64,000 bases of DNA from Bin87 sp965261195 (GTDB taxonomy: Bacteria > Chloroflexota > Dehalococcoidia > Lucifugimonadales > UBA3495). Where the stretch lies: the NCBI GenBank assembly GCA_965261195.1, contig OZ253455.1, forward strand, positions 2,852,001-2,916,000, written 5' to 3'. Under the pieces are notes generated by a model, which was not told the origin of the DNA, did no database searches, and was given only the letters and a program-made list of their open reading frames with translations. The position numbers were made by a program, and so were the translations under genes. How positions within the stretch are numbered: the stretch's first letter is position 1; every line of letters starts with the position of its first letter. This document shows, piece after piece, positions 24,745 through 36,230 of this stretch.

Positions 24745-25713
24745 ATGACTACACAAAAGATTTTTGCCGTCATTTTGCCGTCATGTTGATGGCAGCAGTA
24801 TTGATTATCATTTCGGGAGCGGCGGCCTGCACTGCGCCGGAGCCAACGGCGGTTCCGGCTACATCCAAACCAACTGACACTCCATCACCTGCGGCGGCGG
24901 CGAGGGTTGCGCCGTCAACGCCGACGCCCACGGCTACCGCAACACCGGAGCCGACGCTAACCAGCACGCCGGTTCCGCCGACGTACACCCCGGCTCCTAC
25001 ATTTACGCCCAAACCCCGACCAACCGCTACGCTGCGGCCCACTCCTACCAGTACGCCCAGACCTGCTGATACTCCCACACCTCGACCCACAGCGACCAGG
25101 AAACCGACACCCGTTCCCACGCCTTACTTTCATAAAATTCCCACTGCGATGCTGATTTATGAGAGTGAGGAAAATCCCTTCTGGATTATGTACCCCGGCG
25201 GTTGCCACGCCTTGCAAAACGACGGAGACTGGCTGACAAATGACCAACGATGCACCCTGGATACTCTGATACAGGTATGGGTTAGGGAGTGGCCGGCTTC
25301 TACGGTGCAAACGGCCCAATTCGTTGACAGCGTCGCCGAAGACTGGAAGCAAGACTCTAATATAACATCAGTAAGACGCGACAGCATTACCACGCATCAG
25401 GGAGTAACTGTTCACGTTTGAGGGGACGGCAACGGTTTGCTTTGGAAATTCGTGCTTGGCTGCCCCTCCACAATAGGCCGAATAGTCGGCAGATCCCCGC
25501 AACTCTGAACAGTTACCTCAGGGACGGACGGCTGAACTGATCAGGTACGATTTTCATTACAGTGGCGGCGAGTCAGGAACTCGGGCTGTAGCGTTTTACG
25601 TACATGATGACGGTTCACTGTTCCGCATCGAGATGGACTACGCGACCAATCTCAAATCGGACAATGCGCCTATCGTCGATTTCGCGCTAAAGAGTTTCAC
25701 TGTGCTGGAATAA
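24745..25713 (+). pseudogene. Putative lipoprotein gene broken by an 11-bp duplication and a MITE
   Basis: An ATG at 24745 with AGGGAGG upstream starts MTTQKIFAV. An exact 11-bp tandem duplication (TTTTGCCGTCA at 24762-24772 and 24773-24783) then shifts the frame. Removing one copy joins MTTQKIFAV directly to MLMAAVLIIISGAAAC, a lipoprotein-type signal with a Cys, followed by a Pro/Thr-rich stalk of about 90 residues and a globular domain. At 25404 a 113-bp MITE interrupts the domain. Removing it and one target duplication restores the frame exactly from ...TTHQG to RTAELIRYDFHYSGG, ending at the TAA at 25711. The ATG at 24783 might still allow a shortened product up to the MITE. Confidence 0.8.
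25404..25516. mobile_element. 113-bp MITE with 8-bp target duplication, copy 2
   Basis: Same length and ends (GTAACTGTTC/GAACAGTTAC) as the copy at 7601-7713, inserted in the opposite orientation. It is flanked by ATCAGGGA (25396-25403) and CTCAGGGA (25517-25524), a 7-of-8 target duplication. It lies inside the coding sequence of the putative lipoprotein. Confidence 0.85.
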
Positions 25714-25744
25714 CCAGGCCGTAACGGAATGTCAGCGCCGGGCC

Positions 25745-25930
25745 GGCGGTGGGCGGGATGTGCAAGCATCTGCGGTATCAAACCCTGATATTTTGCTGCG
25801 GGGAGGTTCTTAACCATGACTCAGAATACCGCCGCTTTGTCGCCGTTCCAGGCCGCTATGGCTCGGTATTCGGATTAGGAGATAGCAACAGCCCTTGCCG
25901 AATACACTGAAACGGACGGTATGCCTTTGG
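25745..25930 (+). pseudogene. Collapsed duplicate: acs leader joined to a Uma2 fragment
   Basis: 25757-25850 resembles the region just upstream of and including the acs start (26781-26870), with the same GGATGTGC, TGATATTTT and GGAGGTTCTT elements and the same ATGACTCAGAATACC start at 25816. The frame ends after 20 codons (TAG at 25876). Then 25903-25929 matches the N-terminal coding region of the Uma2 gene at 28849 (GAAACGGACGGTATGCCTTTG). The arrangement looks like the two ends of an acs-uma2 copy joined after an internal deletion. Confidence 0.6.
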
Positions 25931-25933
25931 GGA

Positions 25934-26632
25934 TCAGGGTGTCTCCCCAGGCTGCCCGGTAGCGGGTGGCATAAAGTCGTCCACCGCCAGGGTTACATCG
26001 GGGAAGGCTTGCGGGCTGACGCTGTCGCCGGCCCGGTAAGTGCGGACAGCCGTGTACGCGGAGCCGGACGGGTCGGCGTAGGCCGTCACCTGCCGCGTCC
26101 GCAGGTTGGCAACCCACACCTCCGGGATGCCGGCGGCAGCGTACCGCGCCAGCTTCGCGCCCTGGTCATACGCCAGCGAACTGTCGGCGAATTCGATAAC
26201 CAGGTACACCTCGGCCGGCGTTGTCCGTCCCGTCACGCCGGAGCCGGGGGGATTCCACTGCACCAGGGCTACGTCGGGCTGGGGAGCGCTGCGGTCGTTC
26301 AGGTAGATGGGGCCACCCACCCGTACCGTCGCCCGCCCGATCAGCGGTGGAACGAGCAGCGTAGTCATCCAGTCGGTGCCACCCACGTGGCGGAGGCCAA
26401 TCGGCGGCATAATGATTATCACTCCGTCCATCAGCTCAACGCGGTCGTCCTCGTGGAGGATGCCGGCCACTTCCATCGCCAGGTACTCTTCCACAGTGAA
26501 ACGGCGGATGCCAGCCAGCACGTCGGCCGGTTCGCCCGCGGCGATGATGCCGGCCTGCGCCATGGCCGCGCACTCTTCAGGGCTGAACGGTCGCGCCGGC
26601 GGCATCGTGGTCGTCGTCGTAGTTGTGGTCAT
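25934..26632 (-). CDS. Uma2 family (PD-(D/E)XK nuclease-like) protein
   Basis: About 232 aa from the ATG at 26632, supported by GGAGGT 8 bases upstream. After a Thr run come RRFTVEEYLAMEVAGILHED, DRVELMDGVIIIMPP (Glu), APQPDVALVQW (catalytic-type Asp), VYLVIEFADSSLAYDQGAKL (Glu and Lys) and RYAAAGIPEVWVANL: the classic Uma2 order. This is the canonical short form without a coil tail, and more distant from the other Uma2 proteins here. It lies between the collapsed acs/uma2 remnant and acs, on the opposite strand. Confidence 0.85.
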   Translation of the reverse strand: MTTTTTTTTMPPARPFSPEECAAMAQAGIIAAGEPADVLAGIRRFTVEEYLAMEVAGILHEDDRVELMDGVIIIMPPIGLRHVGGTDWMTTLLVPPLIGRATVRVGGPIYLNDRSAPQPDVALVQWNPPGSGVTGRTTPAEVYLVIEFADSSLAYDQGAKLARYAAAGIPEVWVANLRTRQVTAYADPSGSAYTAVRTYRAGDSVSPQAFPDVTLAVDDFMPPATGQPGETP

Positions 26633-26845
26633 CAGCGATACCTCCGAAGTTTTCATGCCTAGCGCAAGGAGTGACAGTATGCGGATTTTACCATGCTGGC
26701 ATTGCCCGAACTCCTCTTTGCCGGCAGCATCCATAGCAATACTTTGAGGAAGCGGAGCAGCGAGCCGGGCAGTCCGCCGGCCACCGGATGTGCTAATATC
26801 TGCGGGTAACTGCTTGATATTTTCCCGCCCCGGAGGTTCTTTATT

Positions 26846-28801
<1,956 letters not shown>

Positions 28802-28848
28802 GGGGCGATATGCTGCTCTCCACACCCGGTATACCCGCGAGGTTTGCC

Positions 28849-29571
28849 ATGACTACCAAACCACCGCCGAAAGTTAGGTCACCCGAAATCACCCTGTACG
28901 ATGACGACGGCGTTTTTTACCCCGAAACGGACGGTATGCCTTTGCCTGACGGATTTGAACAGGAGCCACTATTCGCGCAGGTCGTCCCCGTGCTGCGGGC
29001 CTACCTGAAGCAGCGCTACAGCGTCATCGTCAGCGGGGACACCTTCCTCTACTACGAGCAGGGCAACCCGGCGGGGGTGGTCGCACCGGACTGCTACGTA
29101 TCTTTCGGAGTAACCGACGACCTGATTCCGCCGCTGAATTCCTATCTAACCTGGCGGGTGGGCAAGGTGCCCGATTTTGTGCTGGAGATCGCGTCCAGGA
29201 GCACGGCCAGACGGGATAACGTCGCAAAGAGAGAATTGTATGCCCGACTCGGCGTCGGCGAATACTGGCGTTATGATTGGACGCCGGACAGTCGTTATTG
29301 CGGCGAGCCGCTGATCGGCGAGCGACTGGTGGACGGCGAATACGAGAGGTTCTACAACGCCCAAGAGCCGGACGGCCTGGTATGGGGGCACAGCCCAACG
29401 CTGGGGCTGGACTTGTGCTGGGATGTGGGTAGGTTACGGTATCGCATACCGGAGACCGGGGAGTACCTCCTTGATTACACGGAATCCCAAACCGCCCTGC
29501 AAGCCGCCGCAGCCGAAAACGCGGAACTCCGTGAACAATTGCGTCGATTGCGAGCAGAACCGGGTAGCTAG
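28849..29571 (+). CDS. Uma2 family (PD-(D/E)XK nuclease-like) protein
   Basis: About 240 aa from the ATG at 28849, with the same GAGGTTTGCC leader and MTTKP start as the paralogue at 23848. Motifs: FLYYEQGNPAGVVAPDCYVS, PDFVLEIASRSTARRD and KRELYARLGVGEYWRYDW. The C-terminal heptad tail is shorter than in the paralogue (ALQAAAAENAELREQLRRLR). Located 48 bp after acs, so possibly co-transcribed. Confidence 0.82.
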   Translation: MTTKPPPKVRSPEITLYDDDGVFYPETDGMPLPDGFEQEPLFAQVVPVLRAYLKQRYSVIVSGDTFLYYEQGNPAGVVAPDCYVSFGVTDDLIPPLNSYLTWRVGKVPDFVLEIASRSTARRDNVAKRELYARLGVGEYWRYDWTPDSRYCGEPLIGERLVDGEYERFYNAQEPDGLVWGHSPTLGLDLCWDVGRLRYRIPETGEYLLDYTESQTALQAAAAENAELREQLRRLRAEPGS

Positions 29572-29605
29572 GACGTCGTGCATCTAATAACTTCCTGGAA
29601 TGTTT

Positions 29606-31117
29606 ATGCAGTTTGAAACGGTCATCGGCCTTGAAGTCCATGTGCAGCTGCATACCCGCAGCAAGATGTTCTGCGGGTGTCCGGCTGATTATCAGGCTGC
29701 GGAGCCGAATACCAGGACGTGTCCGGTTTGCCTGGGTTTGCCGGGGGCGTTGCCTGTCATCAACCGGCGGGCCGTCGAGTACACCGTGCTGACCGGGCTG
29801 GCGTTGCATTGCCGGATTCCTGAGTTCACCAAGTTCGACCGCAAGAATTATCCGTATCCGGATTTGATGAAGGGATACCAGATTTCCCAGTACGACCTGC
29901 CGCTGGCCCTGGACGGGTTTCTGGAGATTGACGGCGATACCCAACTCGGACTGGGACGGCGCAGGATAGGGGTGGAACGGGTGCATCTGGAGGAAGATGT
30001 GGCAAAGTTGCAGCACTTTCCCCAAGCATCTTACGAGAACGGGGGAGAAGGCTACTCGCTGGTGGACGTCAACCGCTCCGGTGTGCCGTTGATGGAAGTG
30101 GTGAGCAAACCCGATCTGCGCTCCGCGGAGGAAGCCCGCCAGTATCTGACCTCGCTGCACTCCATCGTGCAGTACTTGGGCGTATCAACCGGCAATATGC
30201 AGGATGGCAACTTCCGCTGCGACGCCAACGTGAGCATCCGGCCCGTGGGCAGCCAAATCCTGGGCACCCGCACCGAAGTCAAGAATATGAACAGCTTCCA
30301 CGCCGTTTATCAAGCGCTGGAGTATGAAGTGGAGCGCCAGCGCAAGGTCATCGAGGACGGCGGCGCGGTGGTGCAGGAGACTCGCGGCTGGATTGAGGAG
30401 CGGGAGGTAACGGTCTCCCAGCGCAGCAAGGAATACGCCCACGACTACCGTTATTTCCCCGAGCCGGATTTGCCTCCGCTGCGCATCGGGCCGGAGCGGG
30501 TGGCCGAGCTGGAAGCCGAGTTGCCCGAGTTTGCGCCCCAACGCAGCGCGCGCTTTCAGGCCGACCTGGCGCTCTCGGAGTACGATGCCGACCTGTTGGC
30601 GGGTTCCCGCAGTATGGCCGATTACTTCGAGACGACGCTGGCGCTGCGGGACGCCAATGCCGCCGACCGGCCCGCCACGGCCAAGGAGGTTGCCAACTGG
30701 ATGCTTGGCGACCTGGCCCGGCTGCTGAATCAGGACCATGGGGAAATCGACGCATCGCCGGTTACGCCGCAGCGGTTGTCCAACCTGCTGGCGCTGATTG
30801 CCGACGGCACGCTGTCCACATCGCTGGCCAAGACGGTGCTGGAAGAGATGTACGCCACCGGGGGCGAGCCGGCCGACATCGTGCGGGAGCAAGGACTTGG
30901 TCAGATTAGCGACACCGGGGCCATCGAGTCCGCCGTTGCCGAGGCCATCGCCGCCAATCCGAAGGCCGTGGCCGACTACATCAGCGGCAAGGACACTGCC
31001 GCCCGTTTTTTGATGGGGCAGGTGATGCGGCTCACGAAGGGACAGGCGCAGCCCGACCTGGCCTTGCGGCTGGTGCAGGAAGGTTTGGAAAGGGAGAAGA
31101 CGGGGCTGGATGAGTAG
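29606..31117 (+). CDS. gatB: Aspartyl/glutamyl-tRNA(Asn/Gln) amidotransferase subunit B
   Basis: 503 aa from ATG 29606 (an ATG two codons upstream is equally open). GatB signature: ETVIGLEVHVQLHTRSKMFC, CPVCLGLPGALPV, NRKNYPYPDLMKGYQIS-type segment and the glutamate-rich RSGVPLMEVVSKPDLRS. The C-terminal YqeY-like helical domain ends at residue 500. It transamidates misacylated Glu-tRNA(Gln) or Asp-tRNA(Asn) with GatA and GatC, which are not in this window. Confidence 0.95.
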   Translation: MQFETVIGLEVHVQLHTRSKMFCGCPADYQAAEPNTRTCPVCLGLPGALPVINRRAVEYTVLTGLALHCRIPEFTKFDRKNYPYPDLMKGYQISQYDLPLALDGFLEIDGDTQLGLGRRRIGVERVHLEEDVAKLQHFPQASYENGGEGYSLVDVNRSGVPLMEVVSKPDLRSAEEARQYLTSLHSIVQYLGVSTGNMQDGNFRCDANVSIRPVGSQILGTRTEVKNMNSFHAVYQALEYEVERQRKVIEDGGAVVQETRGWIEEREVTVSQRSKEYAHDYRYFPEPDLPPLRIGPERVAELEAELPEFAPQRSARFQADLALSEYDADLLAGSRSMADYFETTLALRDANAADRPATAKEVANWMLGDLARLLNQDHGEIDASPVTPQRLSNLLALIADGTLSTSLAKTVLEEMYATGGEPADIVREQGLGQISDTGAIESAVAEAIAANPKAVADYISGKDTAARFLMGQVMRLTKGQAQPDLALRLVQEGLEREKTGLDE

Positions 31118-31303
31118 TAGAGCAGGAACGATATTTTTTGCATGGATATACAGGATGGACCGGATTGATTGGGGTTTGCCGGGTTCCGAGGCAAGCCGTA
31201 ATATCGAAATTGGGGCAATTGAGAAGAACTGAAAATCACGGGATTGGCGCGGTGTTGGCGCGAATTGTTGGCGTGATAGAATAGTTTGCGCTGGTGAATA
31301 TTT

Positions 31304-31516
31304 ATGACCCTTTTCAACGTTGTACAGATTCTGGTTTCCATTGTGTTGGTGCTGCTCATCCTGTCGCAGGTGCGGGAGTCGGGCAGCGGTTTTTTCGGCA
31401 GCGCGCAGAACACCGTGCGCACCCGCCGCGGCCTGGAACGCACGCTGTTTCAGATTACTATTGGCCTCATCGTCGTCTTCCTGGCGGTGTCCACTCTCAG
31501 CGCGCGTTTCACCTAG
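31304..31516 (+). CDS. secG: Preprotein translocase subunit SecG
   Basis: 70 aa with two transmembrane helices (VVQILVSIVLVLLILSQV and LFQITIGLIVVFLAVSTL) and between them the SecG-like loop ESGSGFFGSAQNTVRTRRGLE. It is an accessory subunit of the SecYEG channel. Size and topology are typical. Confidence 0.9.
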   Translation: MTLFNVVQILVSIVLVLLILSQVRESGSGFFGSAQNTVRTRRGLERTLFQITIGLIVVFLAVSTLSARFT

Positions 31517-31525
31517 CATTGACCC

Positions 31526-32452
31526 GTGCCGGCCGACGACACACCCGCCGCCACGATGGTCGGTGAGATGGCCGCTCCGCTCATCGTGCTCGCCACGGAT
31601 TTTGGCCTCGCCGACGCCTACGTTGGCATGATGCGAGGCACGATTCTCGGCATCAATCCAGGCGTTACCGTCATTGATCTGACCCACGGCATTGGCGCGC
31701 AGGATATTCGGCACGGCGCGGTGGTCCTCGCTGATTCGTTCCGATACTTTCCCGACGGCAGCAGCTTTGTCGCTGTGGTCGATCCGGGCGTAGGCACGGC
31801 GCGGGATGCCATTCTGCTGGAGACACCCCACGCGCGGTTCCTGGCTCCCGATAATGGTCTGCTGACGCTGGTGTGTCGGCAGTACGCTGCCGGGTTTGGG
31901 GATTATGCCGGGTTTGGGGATTATGCCGGGTTTGGGGATGCTGCCCACGCCGGTTCAGCGCCCGTGCCCGACGGTTGTCGCGCCTGGCGACTCACCAACC
32001 CCGCCTACTGGCAGCATCCGGTGAGCGCCACGTTTCACGGTCGCGACGTTTTTGCTCCGGTGGCGGCGCATCTATCGCGGGGTGTGCCTCCGGTAGAGTT
32101 GGGAGAGCCGGTGAACAGAGTCGCCGCGCTGGGGTTGCCCATTCCCCGGGTGGAGGGCAACGCAGTCTCGGGGGCAGTGGTGTACGTCGATGCTTTTGGC
32201 AATCTGGTTACCGATATTACCGCAGGCATTTTGGCCGACTTGGGCGCTGCGGTTGGCGATCCTGCCGTGTTTATCAGCATCGTCGGGCACACTATTGCCG
32301 GGTTATCTCGAACCTTCCATGACCCTGCGGGCGCCGGGTTGCGCGCGCTGTTGGGTAGCCACGGCCGGCTTGAGATAGTCGTGGTCGATGGGAGCGCGGC
32401 GGAGGCGCTGGGGGTTGGGGCCGGGGAAAGGGTGGGGGGCAGGCTATGTTAG
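31526..32452 (+). CDS. SAM hydroxide adenosyltransferase (DUF62 / chlorinase-fluorinase family)
   Basis: 308 aa from a GTG at 31526; internal ATGs at 31556 and 31568 are alternative starts. Motifs of the family: VLATDFGLADAYVGMMRG, GVTVIDLTHGIGAQDIRHGA (His-containing hydroxide-type site), VVDPGVGT and, in the C-terminal barrel, YVDAFGNLVTDI. These enzymes hydrolyse S-adenosylmethionine to adenosine and methionine. Odd feature: a loop holds three tandem copies of AGFGD(Y/A) from an 18-bp repeat near 31890-31943. It starts 9 bp after secG. Confidence 0.88.
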   Translation: MPADDTPAATMVGEMAAPLIVLATDFGLADAYVGMMRGTILGINPGVTVIDLTHGIGAQDIRHGAVVLADSFRYFPDGSSFVAVVDPGVGTARDAILLETPHARFLAPDNGLLTLVCRQYAAGFGDYAGFGDYAGFGDAAHAGSAPVPDGCRAWRLTNPAYWQHPVSATFHGRDVFAPVAAHLSRGVPPVELGEPVNRVAALGLPIPRVEGNAVSGAVVYVDAFGNLVTDITAGILADLGAAVGDPAVFISIVGHTIAGLSRTFHDPAGAGLRALLGSHGRLEIVVVDGSAAEALGVGAGERVGGRLC

Positions 32453-32503
32453 GATGGAACTGATGGGCTTGGCCGCATCGGCCCATCGCCGGGAGGCTGC
32501 ACT

Positions 32504-32800
32504 ATGGAATTGATCGAACGCATCACCAAAGACCCGCTAATCTTGGCCGGCAAGCCGTGCGTGCGCGGAATGCGAATCTCCGTAGAGCTGGTTATGGACT
32601 ACCTGAACGGCGGCGTGTGGACCGAAGATGACATACTCAGAGAATACCCATCGCTAACTCAGGAGGATATAGAGGCTTGCCGGCGCTATTCAGCCACCGG
32701 CGCGCGTCTCTCCAACATTACCTGGGCCGAGTTTGAGGCCAAATTTGACGAAGCAGTGCGTCAGGACGCCGAGGAACGCAAGCAATCGAAAGAGGCCTGA
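32504..32800 (+). CDS. DUF433 antitoxin-type protein
   Basis: 98 aa. DUF433 pattern: ERITKDPLILAGKPCVRGMR, ISVELVMDYLNGG and DILREYPSLTQEDIEACRRY, a winged-helix DNA-binding domain, followed by a charged C-terminal helix that would embrace the toxin. It precedes a DUF5615 gene by 6 bp, the standard toxin-antitoxin layout of this family. Confidence 0.85.
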   Translation: MELIERITKDPLILAGKPCVRGMRISVELVMDYLNGGVWTEDDILREYPSLTQEDIEACRRYSATGARLSNITWAEFEAKFDEAVRQDAEERKQSKEA

Positions 32801-32806
32801 CGCGCA

Positions 32807-33160
32807 ATGCGGATTTTGGCCGACACGAACTTCAACGTCACTACGGTCAGGCTGCTGCGCGATGCCGGCCACGACGTGGTCTGGATGTATGAAGATGACC
32901 GGCGAATGGTGGATCCCAGCATACTGGCCCGTGCCGTGCGAGAGGATCGCCTGCTCATAACCTTTGACACTGACTTCGGGGAATTAACTTTCAGAGAACG
33001 CTTGCCGGCGTCCTGTGGGGTCGTCCTCTTTCGCATTGCCAAGGCCGTCTCGGTATCGGAAACGGCCCAGCTGATTGTTCACAATCTCGCTGCGCCGATA
33101 GGATGGGCGGGCCGGTTCTGGGTCGTCAACATCCGCAACCGCCCACTGCCCGCCCGGTGA
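32807..33160 (+). CDS. DUF5615 PIN-like toxin-type protein
   Basis: 117 aa. PIN-like acidic residues are in place: ILADTNFNVTTVRLLRDAGH (Asp), DPSILARAVREDRLLITFDT (Asp, DxD type) and DFGEL. DUF5615 proteins pair with DUF433 and are predicted ribonuclease toxins. The gene is convergent with a truncated methylase and marks the left border of the accessory region. Confidence 0.85.
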   Translation: MRILADTNFNVTTVRLLRDAGHDVVWMYEDDRRMVDPSILARAVREDRLLITFDTDFGELTFRERLPASCGVVLFRIAKAVSVSETAQLIVHNLAAPIGWAGRFWVVNIRNRPLPAR

Positions 33161-33168
33161 TTACAGTC

Positions 33169-34320
33169 TCACCCCGCCGGCCTTGCTCCTGAATAACGCT
33201 GTCCCGTTACCGACGGTTCGGCGGCCAACTGGCGACGGATGGTTGCTACTAACTCGGTGTCCAGGCCCAAGGCGGCGGTTACGGTGGCGTCGAGGGCATG
33301 GCGGATGGGATCGGCGTCCATTTGCGGGAGGGGCAGCAGTATGTCGGCGGCGTGGGTGTCGTAGGCGGTGGTTAGCTGTGCTACCACATCATCGCCGATG
33401 GCAGCAAAGTCTGGCACGACCAGCTTCCGCATATCGTCGAGCGACAAGTTCTGATAGGTTGGCTTTTTGTTGGTACGGTCGCCCATTATGGACAGTATGC
33501 CTATGGACGAATTAAGATACACGCACAAGGATTTTTCCCAATCTGCCGTCCCCTCGTGCGATACATTAAGGCGGCAAGGAACCCAAAGCGAACCTAAGCC
33601 GGTAGCGTCCAACCGGACAGATGTTGCGCGTACAGTTTGAAAGAATAAATGTGTCGGTAGTAAAAATCTACCTCGTTGATTCCAGTATCTTTCCGCCAGA
33701 TGCACTTTGAGTGGTTTGGCAATAATGTGTGTATCCGGTTTGGCGGCCATGGATTGCGTTACTTGGGTATCGTGCTGCCACAGCGCAACCCTACCGTGCT
33801 CATCCGGCATGGCCGACCGGGTAAAGGCATCCCGTATTCTCTGCCCGGCTGGCCCGATGCTTGCGATACGGCCCAACGCCACTGACTTGAAAATTCCGCC
33901 GTTCCTCAACTCAACAAACTTTTCGCACAGATACGGTGATAGGAACTGCACCGCGCCCCAATCGCCGGCCGCAATTTTGTCGGCCGGCCATTCTTGCACC
34001 GTCCCATAGCCTTGAATGGACACAGTGTTGTTCTCAATAGCCCAGGCTACGCTGATTGCATCGGCTGGCGTGGACGGATTTACCGCCAGGTTGACTACGC
34101 GGGTCGGCGGTTTCGACCCGTTGTCACCGGTCCAGCGTCGGCATATCAGTAGCATCTCGCCAATGTCCGTATTTTCGGAGAAGTAGATACGTTCCGGGTC
34201 GTGGGAAGTTACGACGGTCTCTATATGGAATACATTAGCTAGACGCTGCCGCATACCCATAGTTGCGTAATTCGTTGCTCCAACCAACGGCAACACTACC
34301 GCGAGTGCTCCGACGTCAGG
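33169..34320 (-). pseudogene. DNA methylase (N6-adenine type), C-terminal fragment truncated by IS1380-like element
   Basis: About 380 codons remain. The fragment opens with ALAVVLPLVGATNYATMGMR, the post-catalytic region of N6-adenine methylases (the segment following the NPPY block). It continues with SHDPERIYFSENTDIGEMLL and ends in a target-recognition-like domain (RYWNQRGRFLLPTHLFFQT ... NSSIGILSIMGDRTNKKPTY). The SAM-binding and NPPY motifs are absent because the frame stops at the IS boundary near 34321. No matching 5' portion was found elsewhere in the window. Formerly probably part of a type I- or BREX-like system. Confidence 0.65.
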
Positions 34321-36072
34321 CTAAGCCCCAATCCACCGACAAGATAAGTGTGGCGGCGGGTTGAAGGGGTAAGAAAGTGCTCCTGTGCATCTGGGATAAT
34401 GGTTTTCGAGACAGAAAAACAACCCCAGACCAGGAGCACCCAATAGATGCTACCACGCAAGATGCTACCACGCAGTTACCCCGACGGCATCCACATCGCC
34501 TTCGACGACCTCCGCCTGGTCAACAATGCCGGGCTGATCCTTCCGGTGACCCTGGCCCAGCGCCTGGGTCTGCCCCAACTGGTCCAGCAGCGCCTCGACC
34601 TGGGCGACGCGCCAGGTCGGGCGAACACGGGCGACCAGATGATGACCCTGGTGGCGTCGGCGCTGGCGGGCGGCGACTGCATTGACGACGCCGACGTGTT
34701 GCGCACCGACCGGACGGCCGGCGCCATCGGCTGCGTAGTCAAGGCGCCATCCACGCTGGGGACCTTCCTGCGCAGCTTCCGGTGGGGCCACGTCCGCCAG
34801 TTGGATCGGGTAGGCCGGGAGCTGCTGGCCCGGGCCTGGGCTGCTGGGGCCGGACCCGGCGACGGGCCGTTGACCATCGACCTGGACTCCACCAGCTGCG
34901 AGACCTACGGTCTGGCCAAGGAGGGTGCCCGCCACCACGGCTACACCGGCCAGCGAGGCTATCACCCGCTGCTGGCCCGGGCCCGGACTCTGGGGCCGGC
35001 ACCGGCGACGTGCTGATGTCTCGGCTGCGCGAGGGCCGCGCCAACACCGTTCGGGGCGCCGCCCACTTCCGGCGTGAGACGGTGGGACGGGTGCGCTACG
35101 GCGGGGCCAGGGGACAACTCACGGTGCGCGCTGACCGCGGCTGCTATGCCCACGCCATCGTCGCGGTCTGCCGCAAGATGGAGGTCCGCTACTCCATCAC
35201 CATCCGCCAGCATAAAAGCCTGCGCAATCTCATCGAGGCGATACCCGAGACGGACTGGACGCCGATTCCCTACTGGATGGACGGCGGCGCCGACGTGGCG
35301 GAGACCACCTACACCCCCTTCCGGAGTGAGCCCAACGCCGCACCGGTGCGGCTCATCGTCCGGCGGGTGCAGCCAACGTCCGGTTCCCAGCTGGCCCGCT
35401 TCGCCGCCTACAGCTATCACGGCTGCATCACCGACCGAGACGGGGCAACCCTGGAACTGGAGGCCGACCATCGGCGCCACGCCGAGATCGAGAACGCCAT
35501 CCGAGACCTCAAGTACGGCGTCGGGCTCAACCATCTCCCCTCGGGCCGCTTCGCCGCCAACGCCGCCTGGCTGGCGGTCCAGGTGATGGCCCACAACCTG
35601 GCCCGCTGGACCGCGCGCATCGGTCTGGGCGAGCCGGTGGTGACCACCAAAACCCTCCGACGACGCTTCTTCTCGATGGCCGGACGGCTCACCCGCTCGG
35701 CGCGCCGCCGCACTTTGCATCTGCCCCAGCGCTGGCCCTGGGAAAACCGGTTCAGTCGCGCCCTCGCTCGATTGCGAGCCCTGCCACTCCCAGCCTGACG
35801 GCGGCAACCAGCCCGCCGACCCGCCATCCGGCCCACTGAACATCGTCGCCAACTCGCGCCAACCCAGCCCGCGAAGGGCACTCCTTGCCCACCGCATCTC
35901 GAATTCCGCCCGCCATGGCCACTGCGGGCCGACATCATCGTGTCTGGGTGCTTACTTCACGCCGCCCTCATCCCCACCTATTGGGACCTGGCTGGGCCCG
36001 TTCGCCTTCCCTTACCCATCATACCTGGTGTCAACGACACGGACGTCTCGCTTCGGTGGATTCGGGGTTAAG
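34321..36072 (+). mobile_element. IS1380-family-like insertion sequence (degenerate)
   Basis: About 1.75 kb, the usual IS1380 length. The left end CTAAGCCCCAATCCACCG and the right end CGGTGGATTCGGGGTTAAG are imperfect inverted repeats. It contains one DDE transposase broken by a frameshift. No target duplication is evident at the flanks, in line with deletion of neighbouring DNA after insertion (the methylase lost its 5' part). Confidence 0.7.
34447..35798 (+). pseudogene. IS1380-like transposase, frameshifted
   Basis: The first frame (34447-35013) reads IHIAFDDLRLVNNAGLILPV ... TIDLDSTSCETYGLAKEGAR, containing the first catalytic Asp region of IS1380 transposases, then GYTGQRGYHPLL. The continuation GDVLMSRLREGRANTVRGAA ... 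VRADRGCYAHAIV (second Asp) ... HAEIENAIRDLKYGVGLNHL (catalytic Glu) lies in another frame up to 35798. The join lies near 34985-35015, where one or two bases have been gained or lost. Programmed frameshifting is not known for this family, so I call it inactive. Confidence 0.75.
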
Positions 36073-36230
36073 GAAAAGCTCGACCTTTTGCTTCCTATGG
36101 CAAGTTACCAACGTGAACGGACAGCGATCAGATTAGCCAGCTACGCGGTTGTCAGCAGTGCATTAGCTTTTTTGATAAGCATGGACACGCTGGGTGTAGC
36201 GGTTTGGATTCTGGGTACATCGCATGGCGG
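36073..36230. other. Remnant DNA between two insertion sequences
   Basis: About 160 bp. A frame reads ERTAIRLASYAVVSSALAFL then ISMDTLGVAVWILG, hydrophobic enough to be a fragment of a membrane protein, but it is too short to identify. It shows no similarity to the truncated methylase on the other side of the IS1380-like element. Confidence 0.35.

Noticed and set aside
34447..35798. Programmed ribosomal frameshift in the IS1380-like transposase
   Set aside because: The family is not known for it and there is no slippery heptamer at the join; the other IS copies nearby are plainly decayed.
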